Assembly (NCBI GenBank): GCA_050873965.1
Contig: JBNMJS010000032.1
Coordinates: forward strand, 1-19,017
Direction of reading: 5' to 3'
Length of the DNA: 19,017 nucleotides
DNA from: UBA2883 sp050873965
GTDB taxonomy: Bacteria > Cyanobacteriota > Vampirovibrionia > Gastranaerophilales > Gastranaerophilaceae
The translations under genes and the position numbers were made by a program. The notes beneath the pieces were generated by a model. That model ran no database searches. It was not told where the DNA came from and saw nothing but the letters and a program-made list of their open reading frames with translations. Below, one piece after another: positions 1 to 8,430 of the stretch; the stretch's first letter is position 1, and the number at the start of each line of letters is the position of its first letter.

Positions 1-170
1 CACATAAATTAAAAATAATGTGGCTTGAAATAAATATATGGGATAAGTTATATATTTTGTCACAAAATAAAATATTTATATATGTAAATAAATCAATATA
101 ACCAATAAAAGAAATGATATTTAAAAATAAAAATTGATGTAATTTCATTGTAAGGAAAGGATAACATAAA

Positions 171-895
171 ATGACAATGTATTCAAATAATCGTAATATT
201 AAATCTAATAATATACCATGGACAGAGGAAGAATTTACAGATGTAATGATACGGGATACTATACAATTTAAAAAAAATATGGATTTGAAATGGGTTTTAA
301 TGGTTCTGCTTGGAATAACGAATCTGATGCATTTAGACATGCATATATGCAAGCATATTTAACCCTTAGATTTGGAGATATTATTGCTAAAATATTAGGA
401 AAATATCATGAAATTGATGGTAATATTAATAACCATCAAGATAAGACAGAAGAAATTATGGATTTGCATAATAATTCTGTAGGGCGAGAGATTGGTAATG
501 AAATTAAAAAAGAATATAAAAATAAGTCTGTAGAACCAGATAGTTCTGTTATAAAAGAAATTATAGCAAGAAAAGTTGTGGAAAGAATGCAGGCTGGAAA
601 ACTTATTCTTACTCCTTCTGGTAGAAGAATTCCTAAGAAAAAGTTAAATATTCAAAATGGTGAACATAATCAAAACAAAATTGATTTTAGAAAAGGTTGT
701 GTTGGCTCATTCCAAGTATCAAGTTATAAAAGAGCAGATGGAACCGAAGTAAGAGGATATACTAGAAGTTGTGGGGCAAGACATGTAGGAATGAGTCAAG
801 AAGAACGTCTTGTGGGACAAGCAAAATATGCTGGTAAAAAGTATCAAGACATTCCAGTAGATGAACTTGAAGATGCTATATCATATTTTATTTAA
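171..895 (+). CDS. DUF6973-like protein, reading frame broken by an apparent -1 shift at an A8 tract
   Basis: Two overlapping frames make one protein. Frame A starts at ATG 171 (AAGGAAAGG site upstream) and closes at 362. Frame B covers about 275-895; its first ATG at 290 has no ribosome binding site, and a stop at 269-271 blocks it upstream. Joining them by -1 in the A run at 270-277 gives about 241 residues and reads smoothly through KKKYGFEMGFNGSAWNNESD. The middle carries NNESDAFRHAY and, later, MDLHNNSVGREIG, which I recognise as the DUF6973 signature; the conserved histidines may be catalytic or metal-binding. A basic stretch (SGRRIPKKK) follows, then a C-terminal module with RADGTEVRGYTRSCGARH, ending in an acidic tail. 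There is no signal peptide or membrane segment. Function is unknown. A sequencing indel, transcriptional slippage, programmed frameshifting or recent pseudogenisation would all look like this. The gene is monocistronic, bounded downstream by a terminator. Confidence 0.6.
267..280 (+). other. A8 slippery tract joining the two frames of the DUF6973-like gene
   Basis: TTT is followed by eight A and then TAT. In the first frame the codons read TTT AAA AAA AAT, so the heptamer A AAA AAT allows both tRNAs to re-pair after a -1 slip. RNA polymerase slippage that adds one A would have the same effect. One missing A in the assembly is equally consistent. Confidence 0.5.
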
Positions 896-906
896 TATAG
901 TATAAG

Positions 907-934
907 AAAAGAGCCTTTTTAAAGGCTCTTTTTT
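907..934 (+). terminator. Rho-independent terminator after the DUF6973-like gene
   Basis: AAAAGAGCC at 907-915 pairs with GGCTCTTTT at 924-932 across an 8-base TTTTTAAA loop, and the T run continues to 934. It lies 12 bases after the stop at 895 and separates this gene from the next transcription unit. Confidence 0.9.
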
Positions 935-1088
935 AGTTTGTATTGATATTATTAAATAAAATTTTTGTACTCCATTTGATTGATTTAAGTTGTGATTGTA
1001 TAACTTCTTTGCAAAAAATATGTTATTATATAAATGGAGAATTAAACATTTTTATTAAAAGTTTGATTTTTATAGGTACCAAATATAA

Positions 1089-4067
1089 ATGTTATGTCCA
1101 AAATGTAAAACTGAATTAAAAGAGAATAGCTTGAAATGCTCTAATTGTGGTGCACGTGTAGGGCGTATTTGTCCTAATTGTAAGACTCATAATTTAGTTA
1201 CTGCTCATAAATGTAAAAACTGTGGTTTTGAGTTGCTTAAAACTTGTCCGAATTGTGGTGCTACAAACACTAGTAAGGCTACAACTTGTCGTAGATGTGG
1301 TGCTTTGTTAACTAAAAATCATCAAGAACAAACAGTAATTGAAGAAAAAACTATCCAAAGAAAAAATACTGTGATTGATACTATGCCTAAATATGAGGCA
1401 GTATATTACACGCAAAAAAATGCAAAAGATAAATTAAAAGAATGTGTTTTAAATCCTGAAATAAAGGTTATATCAGTTAATGGTGAAAGTGGTGTTGGTA
1501 AAAATCTTGTTATTAGATTTGTATCAACAGAATTGAAAGAAAATGGTATTGTTTGGCTTACTGGCAAGTGTTCACCTCATACAAAATTAACACCATTTGG
1601 ATATTTTCAAGATGTGTTATTGAATTTGTTAAATCTTAATAATTTCTGTATAGATTTAGAAAATTTGAAAAAAGAATCTATAAAGTTCTTTAAACAAGAT
1701 TTTACAGATATGACAAATGAAGAAATTTTTGATTTTATAAATTTCTTATATCCAGAAAAATTTGGCGAATTTAAAAATATTCATTCAAATAAAGAAAATA
1801 CATTTAATATTTTATTAAAAATATTTAGAACAATTTCTCAATCAATGGAGATTGTATTTGTTGTTGATAATTTTTCAGATATTGATGAAATGTCAAAGGA
1901 ATTTATTAACAAGATTATAGATACACCTGATATTATTTCAAATACAACATTTGTAATTACATTCTCAAAACCTCGTTCTGCAATAGTTTGTGTGCCAAAC
2001 AATAACTTGTCAGAAAAGAATTATGAAAATATTACAATTGCACCTTTGACAAGAGAACAATTAGTTCCAATATTTGATAAATATAAAAATTTAGAATTAT
2101 CTATTGAACAAAGAAATTTAATTTATAAGTATTCTCAAGGTAACCCTGCTAATTTTGAACAAATAATCAATCTTGTTGCTGATAAACAACGCAATGGCTT
2201 ACCTTTTGCAATTCCTCAAGTTATGAAGGATGTAATCTATGAAAGATTGAGTTTGTTACGTACAGAGGATAAAGTTGCTTATAAAGTTTTAATGGCTATT
2301 GCTATACTTGGTTGTAAATCTAATCCAATCATTTTAAATATGTTTAATGATATAGAATTAGAACAACTTGATTTGATTTTAAATAAACTTACAAAATTAA
2401 ATTATTTAGTTGCCGTTACTAATGTTACTTATGAATTTAAGAGTGTTGATTTATGGGCAATTATTCTTGATGAATGTAAAAAAGATAAGGATAATTATAA
2501 AGAAGTTTGTGAACAAATATTTGTATTATTACAAAATTATCATTTGTCATCACTTGCAGTTTTAAGTTTTATTGCTAAGGATATGGGCTATACTCAACAA
2601 TATTTGAGTATTTGGACTGCTGGTGTTCAGACTGCATCATATATTGGTGATACAGATTTGTTTGTTACTGCTCAAAAACAAATCTTAGAAATTGTTGAAA
2701 ATAACGTAATAAAATCTTCTGAAAATATTAAAAAGAATATTTATGTACAGAGTGGTAAATTATTAGAATCAACAAATCCTAAAGAAGCAATAAAATTCCT
2801 TACAAACGCTTTGAATACAGAGGGTATAACAAAATATGAAGAAATTGATTTGTTAGGTTATATTGCATCTTGTGCGATGAAAACAGAAAATTATTATGGT
2901 GTAATTGAATGTGTTGATAGTGTAATAAATAAATTTGATAATCCACATTCAATAGAAGTTGCACTAATTAAATCTCGTAAATTAAAAGCTTTGAATATGA
3001 TTGGAAATTTTGGTGAAGTTGTTAGTATTGCCGAAAATGAAGTTATTCCAATTATTGAAGCAACATTAGCAAAAAAATCTTCTAAATATAAAATTGTAAG
3101 TGAACAAGAAGTTTTTGAAACTTGGCTTTCAACATTATTTGAATTGGCAAAAGCTTTAACAAGACAAGGTAATGATAGAGCATTCAAAGTTATTGCTGAA
3201 GTCTTTAAAATATTGGAAGGTAATAATATTCAAGATAGACAATTCGCTTGTAATTTACAGTTAGAATTGGCTCTTGCTAATACAATCAAGGGTAATATCA
3301 AAATGTCTAATAAAATATTGAATGATATTTTTGAAATTTACCAAAATTCAGAAGTAATAAATTCATTTGTTGTTTCAAGGTTAAATTTAATCAGTTTATT
3401 GAATAAATTCTTTACTGATAGAGATAATATTGAAATCGATGAATTGTTTAAAATTGCAACTTTTGCAGACAATATAAATGATAAATTTACAAAAAATATA
3501 TCAAAATTGATTTTAGGAAAAATTGTATTACATACTCAATCTGCACAAAATGCAATTAGTATTTATACAAAGCAAATAGAATATTTTGCAAAAGAAAAAA
3601 ATGCTGTTGGCGTTTTGTTAGGTTGGTATTTGACAGCAGAAGCAACAATTATGGTTGATAAGCAACAAGCATTAGAAATTGCAACAAAGGCATTGAGTAT
3701 TTCTCAAAAACCTGAAATTTGTAATCACTATTTTGCTTTATTGTTTGATAAATTGATTTGTAGAATTTATTTATCATTAAAAGATTATGATTCTGCAAGA
3801 ATTTATATTGATAGGGCTTTAACTATTGCTAAAGGTTATGATATTAAATATCAATTGGCAAAATTATATATGATGTCTGGTGATTGTCAACGTGAAATGG
3901 TTGATACTTCTGAAAATAAACAAGATAATCTTGTAAAAGCACATCAATTATATCAAAAGGCATTTGAATTGAATAAGGAATTAGAAATAAATTCTTTATC
4001 AAAAGATGTTGTTCAAAAAATGAATGAACTTGATATTTTATGTAAAGCACATGGCATTACTTTATAA
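1089..4067 (+). CDS. Zinc-ribbon STAND/AAA-type ATPase with C-terminal helical repeats
   Basis: A 992-residue protein. Residues 3-70 carry six CxxC knuckles (C3/C6, C17/C20, C28/C31, C42/C45, C53/C56, C67/C70), enough for three zinc ribbons. A linker leads to an AAA_16/STAND-like NTPase with Walker A GESGVGKN at 132-139 and a Walker B-like strand IVFVVDN ending near 261. The second acidic position there is N, with D264 and D266 close by. A winged-helix-like region follows, and the C-terminal half is helical and TPR-like. This is the layout of signal-transduction ATPases that sense with repeats and oligomerise, but no DNA-binding or cyclase output domain is visible. There is no signal peptide, so it is probably cytosolic. 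The start is set by the first Cys pair; the ribosome site is weak (TAGGT about 12 bases upstream). It is followed 53 bases later by a secreted TPR gene. Exact role unknown. Confidence 0.85.
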   Translation: MLCPKCKTELKENSLKCSNCGARVGRICPNCKTHNLVTAHKCKNCGFELLKTCPNCGATNTSKATTCRRCGALLTKNHQEQTVIEEKTIQRKNTVIDTMPKYEAVYYTQKNAKDKLKECVLNPEIKVISVNGESGVGKNLVIRFVSTELKENGIVWLTGKCSPHTKLTPFGYFQDVLLNLLNLNNFCIDLENLKKESIKFFKQDFTDMTNEEIFDFINFLYPEKFGEFKNIHSNKENTFNILLKIFRTISQSMEIVFVVDNFSDIDEMSKEFINKIIDTPDIISNTTFVITFSKPRSAIVCVPNNNLSEKNYENITIAPLTREQLVPIFDKYKNLELSIEQRNLIYKYSQGNPANFEQIINLVADKQRNGLPFAIPQVMKDVIYERLSLLRTEDKVAYKVLMAIAILGCKSNPIILNMFNDIELEQLDLILNKLTKLNYLVAVTNVTYEFKSVDLWAIILDECKKDKDNYKEVCEQIFVLLQNYHLSSLAVLSFIAKDMGYTQQYLSIWTAGVQTASYIGDTDLFVTAQKQILEIVENNVIKSSENIKKNIYVQSGKLLESTNPKEAIKFLTNALNTEGITKYEEIDLLGYIASCAMKTENYYGVIECVDSVINKFDNPHSIEVALIKSRKLKALNMIGNFGEVVSIAENEVIPIIEATLAKKSSKYKIVSEQEVFETWLSTLFELAKALTRQGNDRAFKVIAEVFKILEGNNIQDRQFACNLQLELALANTIKGNIKMSNKILNDIFEIYQNSEVINSFVVSRLNLISLLNKFFTDRDNIEIDELFKIATFADNINDKFTKNISKLILGKIVLHTQSAQNAISIYTKQIEYFAKEKNAVGVLLGWYLTAEATIMVDKQQALEIATKALSISQKPEICNHYFALLFDKLICRIYLSLKDYDSARIYIDRALTIAKGYDIKYQLAKLYMMSGDCQREMVDTSENKQDNLVKAHQLYQKAFELNKELEINSLSKDVVQKMNELDILCKAHGITL

Positions 4068-4120
4068 TTCGGTTATAATATAGTAAAATAGATACGTGTG
4101 TTATTAAAGGGATGATAAAT

Positions 4121-6103
4121 ATGAAAAAGGGATATTTAGGTATAGCAGTATTATTGGGTTTGATGTTGTGTGTAAATACAGCAGATGCAAAAATGACAAA
4201 AGCTGCTCATCAATATTATCAACAAGCAAGCGAATATGAATGTAAGCAAGATATGACAAATGCTATCAAACTTATTCAAAAAGCTATTGAAGTTAATAAT
4301 GATGATGACATTATGTTATATACAAAACTTGGTGGTTTGTATGCAAATGTCGAACAATACCAAGATGCAATAAATGCTTATAAAAAAGCAGCTGAACTTC
4401 GTCCTAATGACGCCTTTATTTTTGTTAGTTTAGGTAATATTTATCAAACTTTAGGTGATAATGAAAATGCTTTAGATGTTTATAAAAAGGCTATGGAACT
4501 TTGTCCTGAATATAAATATAATTTAGTGAATTTAGCAAATGTTGAATTGGCTCAAAAGCACTATACAGAAGCAGAAGATTATTATAATAGATTCTTAGCA
4601 TTGTATCCTGATAATGACGATGCGAGAGCAAATCTTGCCGAAAGTTATTATATGAATAACAAACCTGAACAGGCATGTGAAATTTTTGCGGCTATGTATG
4701 AAAAAAATCCTGCAACATTTAAAGAATATGCAAAATATGGATCTGCATTGTTTAAAATTAAAAAATATGATGATGCTATTCCAATGTTAGAAAAGGCCAT
4801 TGAAACAGATTCAAATAGTGTTAAGTCATTGGCACAATTGGCTTTGGCTTATCAAAATATTAACAAAGTTTCTAATGCAGAAAAAACTTATCAAAAATTG
4901 TTTGAATTAGCGCCTAATATAAATGAATTTAGATTAGATTATGCAAATCTTTTATCTTCTCAATCAAAAGATGATGAGGCTATCAAGCAATATAATGCAT
5001 ATATTGAAGCATATCCAAAAGATGCAGAAGGTTATATAAATTTGGGTGCTTTATATAAAAGAACTGAAAATGATGATTTAGCAATTGCAAATTTTGAAAA
5101 AGCGTATGCTATTGATTCAAATGATATGGATACAGTAAAAGATTTGGCATTTTGTTATCATAAAAAAGGTGATTATGTAAATGCTGTTAAGTATTATGAT
5201 GTAGCATTAAAAAATGATGCAGATAATTACAGTTTGAATTATAACAGAGCAATTGCTATTCATGCTCAAGACAAATATGAAGAAGCGATTGCTGCTTACG
5301 AAAAAGTATTATCTTTGAAAGATGATGAAGTTATAAAGACTAATTTGAATGCAGCATTGATTGAATATGGTTTTAAATTAAATAATGATGCTAAATATGC
5401 TGATGCTCGTGTGAATTTTGAAAAAGCAATAAAAATGAATCCAAAAGAAGCTTCTGCATATATGGGTATGGCAATTGCTTATCAAAAAGAACAAAATTAT
5501 ACTCAGGCAATGTCATATTATCAAAAGGCAACAGATTTAGCACCGAAAAATGATGATTATAAAGATGCGTTTAATGAATTTAAAGAGTCATTATCTAGTA
5601 CAGATTTAGATAAAATATCATCAACATCTACTGATAAAGATGCTGAATATGCTTCTTTAATGGCATCTGGTGATAAGTATTTTAAGAATAAAAATAATAA
5701 AGCTGCATTAACTGCTTATGAAAAAGCATTACAATTAAAAGTAGATAGTAAAGAGACATTATTAAAGATAGGTAATATTCAAAAAGCAAATAAAGATTAT
5801 GTAAAAGCAGGTGAAACATACAAGAAAGCGATTTCTCTTGATGGTAAATATACAGATGCATGGTTTAATTTAGGTCTTGTATATGCAAATACGAATAAAT
5901 TAACAGATGCTGTTAATTGTTTTAACAAGGTTGTTTCAATAGATACTGATTATACTTATGCATATTATGCGTTAGGTTTGTCTTATGAATATGAACACAA
6001 CAATCAAAAAGCAATTGAAAATTATAAAAAATACGTTAAATTAGAACATGATCAAGGTTTGATTAACGCAGTAAATAACAAAATAAAACAATTACAAAAA
6101 TAA
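4121..6103 (+). CDS. Secreted TPR-repeat protein
   Basis: About 660 residues: a signal peptide (MKK, a hydrophobic stretch, then cleavage near NTADA/K), followed almost wholly by 34-residue TPR units with the usual pattern (AINAYKKAAELRPND, ALDVYKKAMELCPE, AIENYKKYVKLE). A low-complexity, Ser/Thr/Asp-rich break (SSTDLDKISSTSTDKD) separates a larger N-terminal repeat block from a smaller C-terminal one. An in-frame ATG at 4112 gives MINMKK, but AAAGGG at 4106-4111 touches it directly; the ATG at 4121 has that site at normal spacing and gives a standard signal peptide, so I choose 4121. There is no outer-membrane or enzymatic domain. It probably works in the periplasm as a scaffold. Its stop overlaps the start of the lipoprotein gene (TAATG), so the two are translationally coupled and may act together. 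Confidence 0.85.
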   Translation: MKKGYLGIAVLLGLMLCVNTADAKMTKAAHQYYQQASEYECKQDMTNAIKLIQKAIEVNNDDDIMLYTKLGGLYANVEQYQDAINAYKKAAELRPNDAFIFVSLGNIYQTLGDNENALDVYKKAMELCPEYKYNLVNLANVELAQKHYTEAEDYYNRFLALYPDNDDARANLAESYYMNNKPEQACEIFAAMYEKNPATFKEYAKYGSALFKIKKYDDAIPMLEKAIETDSNSVKSLAQLALAYQNINKVSNAEKTYQKLFELAPNINEFRLDYANLLSSQSKDDEAIKQYNAYIEAYPKDAEGYINLGALYKRTENDDLAIANFEKAYAIDSNDMDTVKDLAFCYHKKGDYVNAVKYYDVALKNDADNYSLNYNRAIAIHAQDKYEEAIAAYEKVLSLKDDEVIKTNLNAALIEYGFKLNNDAKYADARVNFEKAIKMNPKEASAYMGMAIAYQKEQNYTQAMSYYQKATDLAPKNDDYKDAFNEFKESLSSTDLDKISSTSTDKDAEYASLMASGDKYFKNKNNKAALTAYEKALQLKVDSKETLLKIGNIQKANKDYVKAGETYKKAISLDGKYTDAWFNLGLVYANTNKLTDAVNCFNKVVSIDTDYTYAYYALGLSYEYEHNNQKAIENYKKYVKLEHDQGLINAVNNKIKQLQK

Positions 6104-6513
6104 TGAAATATATAAAAATAATAATCGCCATGTTTTTTTTGACAATTTGTTTGTGTGGTTGTTCGGAAAAAGAAAAGGCAGGAATTTTATTTAATAAAGA
6201 ACCTATTACCAAAATGAACGTTATGCATGCTTCTAGGACGTTTGAAGTTGGTGAAAGAATTTATTATTTGTTTTATACGCCTGAAAAAATAACAACTGAA
6301 TTTATTCGTATTCAAGTATTTAAGGCTGCTGATAACACTCCTGTTGGTGGGTATTCGATTGTTTGGACTGGTGATTATAGAATCATGAAACAAAATATGT
6401 ATTATTATTATAACAATTTTGTTCTACATAGTCCTGGAAGATATGTAATGCAGGTTTTTGAAATAGATAATTTGTCTGAGCCTCTGGCATGGAATTTCTT
6501 TTATGTAAGATAA
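6103..6513 (+). CDS. Small putative lipoprotein
   Basis: 136 residues. The N-terminus is MKYIK, a hydrophobic core, and a lipobox-like LCGC with the lipidated Cys at residue 20, so signal peptidase II processing is expected. The mature part is a single beta-rich domain of about 115 residues with many aromatics (YYYYNNF, WTGDYRI, AWNFFYVR) and resembles small Ig-like or beta-sandwich periplasmic domains. I do not recognise a family. Its ATG shares a base with the upstream TAA, so it is co-translated with the TPR protein. Position between a TPR scaffold and an export ATPase would suit a pilotin-like or complex-anchoring lipoprotein, but nothing in the sequence proves that. Confidence 0.75.
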   Translation: MKYIKIIIAMFFLTICLCGCSEKEKAGILFNKEPITKMNVMHASRTFEVGERIYYLFYTPEKITTEFIRIQVFKAADNTPVGGYSIVWTGDYRIMKQNMYYYYNNFVLHSPGRYVMQVFEIDNLSEPLAWNFFYVR

Positions 6514-6522
6514 TATGTATTA

Positions 6523-6552
6523 TTGGTACTGTTTAATAAAATGTGATAGAAT
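6523..6552 (+). promoter_or_regulatory. Probable extended -10 promoter of the FliI/SctN-type gene
   Basis: TTGGTA at 6523-6528, an 18-base spacer, and TAGAAT at 6547-6552 with TG at 6544-6545 (TGnTAGAAT). Transcription should begin near 6559, only one or two bases before the ATG at 6561, which has no clear ribosome site. The mRNA would be nearly leaderless. Confidence 0.5.
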
Positions 6553-6560
6553 GAGTTTGT

Positions 6561-7907
6561 ATGGTTACTAATTATGATGAATATATGAATACCTTGAAAC
6601 AAAAGGTTCATGAAAAATTGGAAAGTACTCAACTTTATCAATTTAAAGGGACTGTATCAAAACTGTTGGGTTTGACTGTGGAAGTTAAACTTCCAGGTTT
6701 GAAGATAGGTGATTTATGTTATATAGAAACATACGATGGTAAGAAAAAACCAGCAGAAGTTGTTGCTTTTAAAGGTGAAATAGCACAATTATTACTTTTG
6801 CTAGATGGTGCTGGTATTGGACAGGGTAGTTTGGTTGAAACAACTGGTAGCCCAATTTGTATTCCTGTTGGAGATTTTTTATTAGGTAGATTAATCAATC
6901 CTATGGGTGAACCTATTGATGGAAAACCTCTTGATACAGAGGGGGCTTTATGGAGAAATATTGAAGGTCCGCCTCCTGGTCCATTTGAAAGACCAATTAT
7001 TACAGAACAATTTTCAACTGGTGTTAGAGCAATTGATGGTTGCATGACAATGGGTTGTGGACAGCGTTTAGGTTTATTTGCCGGTTCTGGTGTTGGTAAA
7101 AGTACTTTGTTAGGTATGATTGCAAGAAACTCAGATGCAGATGTTAACGTAGTTGCTCTAATCGGTGAACGTGGTCGTGAGGTTAAAGAGTTTGTTGAAG
7201 ATTCTTTGGGCGTAGAGGGCATGAAAAAATCTGTACTTGTATGTTCTACAGGTGATCAACCGCCTTTGATTAGACAAAAGGCACTTTTGACAGCAACTGC
7301 TGTATGTGAATATTTTAGAGATCAAGGCAAAAAAGTGTTCTTAATGACAGATACCGTTACACGTTGTGCAATGGCAGGTCGTGAGGTTGGTTTGTCTATT
7401 GGAGAACCTCCAACAATGAAAGGTTATCCACCATCAATCTTTTCATGGCTTCAAAAAGTTTTGGAACGTGCTGGTAATAGTCCAAAGGGTTCTATTACTG
7501 CGTTATATACTGTATTGATGGAAGGTGATGATATTTCAGATCCAATTGTTGATATTGTAAGAGGTATTGTTGACGGTCACATTTTCTTATCAAGAAAAGT
7601 TGCCGAAAGTAACCATTACCCTGCGATTGATGTATTGGGTAGTATTTCCCGTTTGATGTCAGCGATTGCATCTCCTGAACATAAATCTGCAGCAGGTAAA
7701 TTAAGAGCCATGCTTTCATTGTATAGAGAGAATAAAGATTTGATTGATGTCGGTATGTATCAACCAGGTAGTAATCCTAAATTGGATATTGCAATAGAAA
7801 TGATGCCTCAGATTAATGCGTTTTTACAACAAAGAACGTCTGATAGTGTAACGATGGAATCAACAATTCAAACACTTATTGATATGATGGCAAATGTTGA
7901 TATTTAA
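6561..7907 (+). CDS. fliI: FliI/SctN-family flagellar or type III export ATPase
   Basis: 448 residues, full length for the family. It has the F1-like three-part layout: a beta-barrel at about 25-95, the nucleotide domain with P-loop GSGVGKST at 175-182, the catalytic-Glu stretch IGERGREVKEF at 201-211 and Walker B VFLMTD ending at 264, then the family signature PPTMKGYPPSIFS and a C-terminal helical domain. GLFAGSGVGKST and the GPPPGPFERP segment are typical of FliI/YscN and not of F1 beta or Rho. These hexamers sit at the base of the flagellar or type III export gate and unfold or release substrates. No FliH, FliJ, export gate or rod genes lie beside it, so it cannot be assigned to flagellum or injectisome from this window; the symbol is given for the family. 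The next genes encode two proteins with a shared N-terminal motif. Confidence 0.9.
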   Translation: MVTNYDEYMNTLKQKVHEKLESTQLYQFKGTVSKLLGLTVEVKLPGLKIGDLCYIETYDGKKKPAEVVAFKGEIAQLLLLLDGAGIGQGSLVETTGSPICIPVGDFLLGRLINPMGEPIDGKPLDTEGALWRNIEGPPPGPFERPIITEQFSTGVRAIDGCMTMGCGQRLGLFAGSGVGKSTLLGMIARNSDADVNVVALIGERGREVKEFVEDSLGVEGMKKSVLVCSTGDQPPLIRQKALLTATAVCEYFRDQGKKVFLMTDTVTRCAMAGREVGLSIGEPPTMKGYPPSIFSWLQKVLERAGNSPKGSITALYTVLMEGDDISDPIVDIVRGIVDGHIFLSRKVAESNHYPAIDVLGSISRLMSAIASPEHKSAAGKLRAMLSLYRENKDLIDVGMYQPGSNPKLDIAIEMMPQINAFLQQRTSDSVTMESTIQTLIDMMANVDI

Positions 7908-8130
7908 TCGTGGTTGTTTATATGAAAAATAGGTTGTTTTTTTAGTGCTAACATGTTTGGTAAATCCTTGAAACTGTTGTGTATCATGGGTTTTGCATGT
8001 ATTAAATTCTTCTTAATTATATTAAATTTTGTAACAAAGATTTCAAATTTTGGCAAAAAAATGTTTTGAGGTGCTTTACAGTATGTGATAATAGACTTAT
8101 CGTGTAGAATAGTATTGAAAGGATAGAAAC

Positions 8131-8322
8131 ATGACAACATCAATTGCAGCAAATGCAGGCATTCAACAACAAGCTCCAGTAATGGCACAAGCTCCAGAAT
8201 TTAGACCAAGCTACAACGCAGTACAATTAAATTTAAGTTCTCCAACTTTAAATGTACCACCTGCTCCAATGCCACAAGCACAACCAATGCCTGAAACAGC
8301 TACACGCCAATGGCAAGCATAA
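8131..8322 (+). CDS. 63-residue Pro/Gln/Ala-rich protein with the PSYNAVQ motif
   Basis: A short acidic-neutral peptide without Cys, signal peptide or membrane segment, probably disordered. Residues 26-43 read PSYNAVQLNLSSPTLNVP, nearly the same as residues 23-40 of the 370-residue protein encoded next. The start is well supported by GAAAGGA about 8 bases upstream. Codon choice (AGC, TAC, AAC, CGC) is richer in C-ending codons than the neighbours, which may mean high expression. A possible -10, TAGAAT at 8105-8110, lies upstream without a convincing -35. Role unknown; because the motif is kept in two neighbouring proteins, the peptide is probably real and may bind, or be carried by, the same partner as its larger neighbour. 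Confidence 0.65.
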   Translation: MTTSIAANAGIQQQAPVMAQAPEFRPSYNAVQLNLSSPTLNVPPAPMPQAQPMPETATRQWQA

Positions 8323-8331
8323 GCAAAGAAT

Positions 8332-8365
8332 AAAATATAAACATTTGTAAAGTTTATTTCTTTTT
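8332..8365 (+). terminator. Weak AT-rich hairpin with T-rich tail between the two PSYNAVQ genes
   Basis: ATAAAC at 8337-8342 pairs with GTTTAT at 8352-8357 over a 9-base loop, followed by TTTCTTTTTC. The stem is short and AT-rich, so it may end only part of the transcription. Confidence 0.3.
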
Positions 8366-8430
8366 CATGGCAATTTATTTGAAGAATTATTCTTTGTATA
8401 TGTGTAGATAAAGTTAGGAAAGGTATTACA

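Noticed and set aside
1..170. tRNA or other structured RNA in the left-edge gap
   Set aside because: Extremely AT-rich, no cloverleaf or T-loop consensus; no tRNA-like segment was seen anywhere in the window.
4112..4120. ATG at 4112 as the start of the TPR gene
   Set aside because: The AAAGGG site touches it, leaving no spacing; ATG 4121 has proper spacing and a standard signal peptide.
6719..7222. A 167-codon frame on the - strand inside the export ATPase gene
   Set aside because: It is antisense to a strongly conserved ATPase, Pro/Ser-rich in the way shadow frames are, and has no ribosome site.
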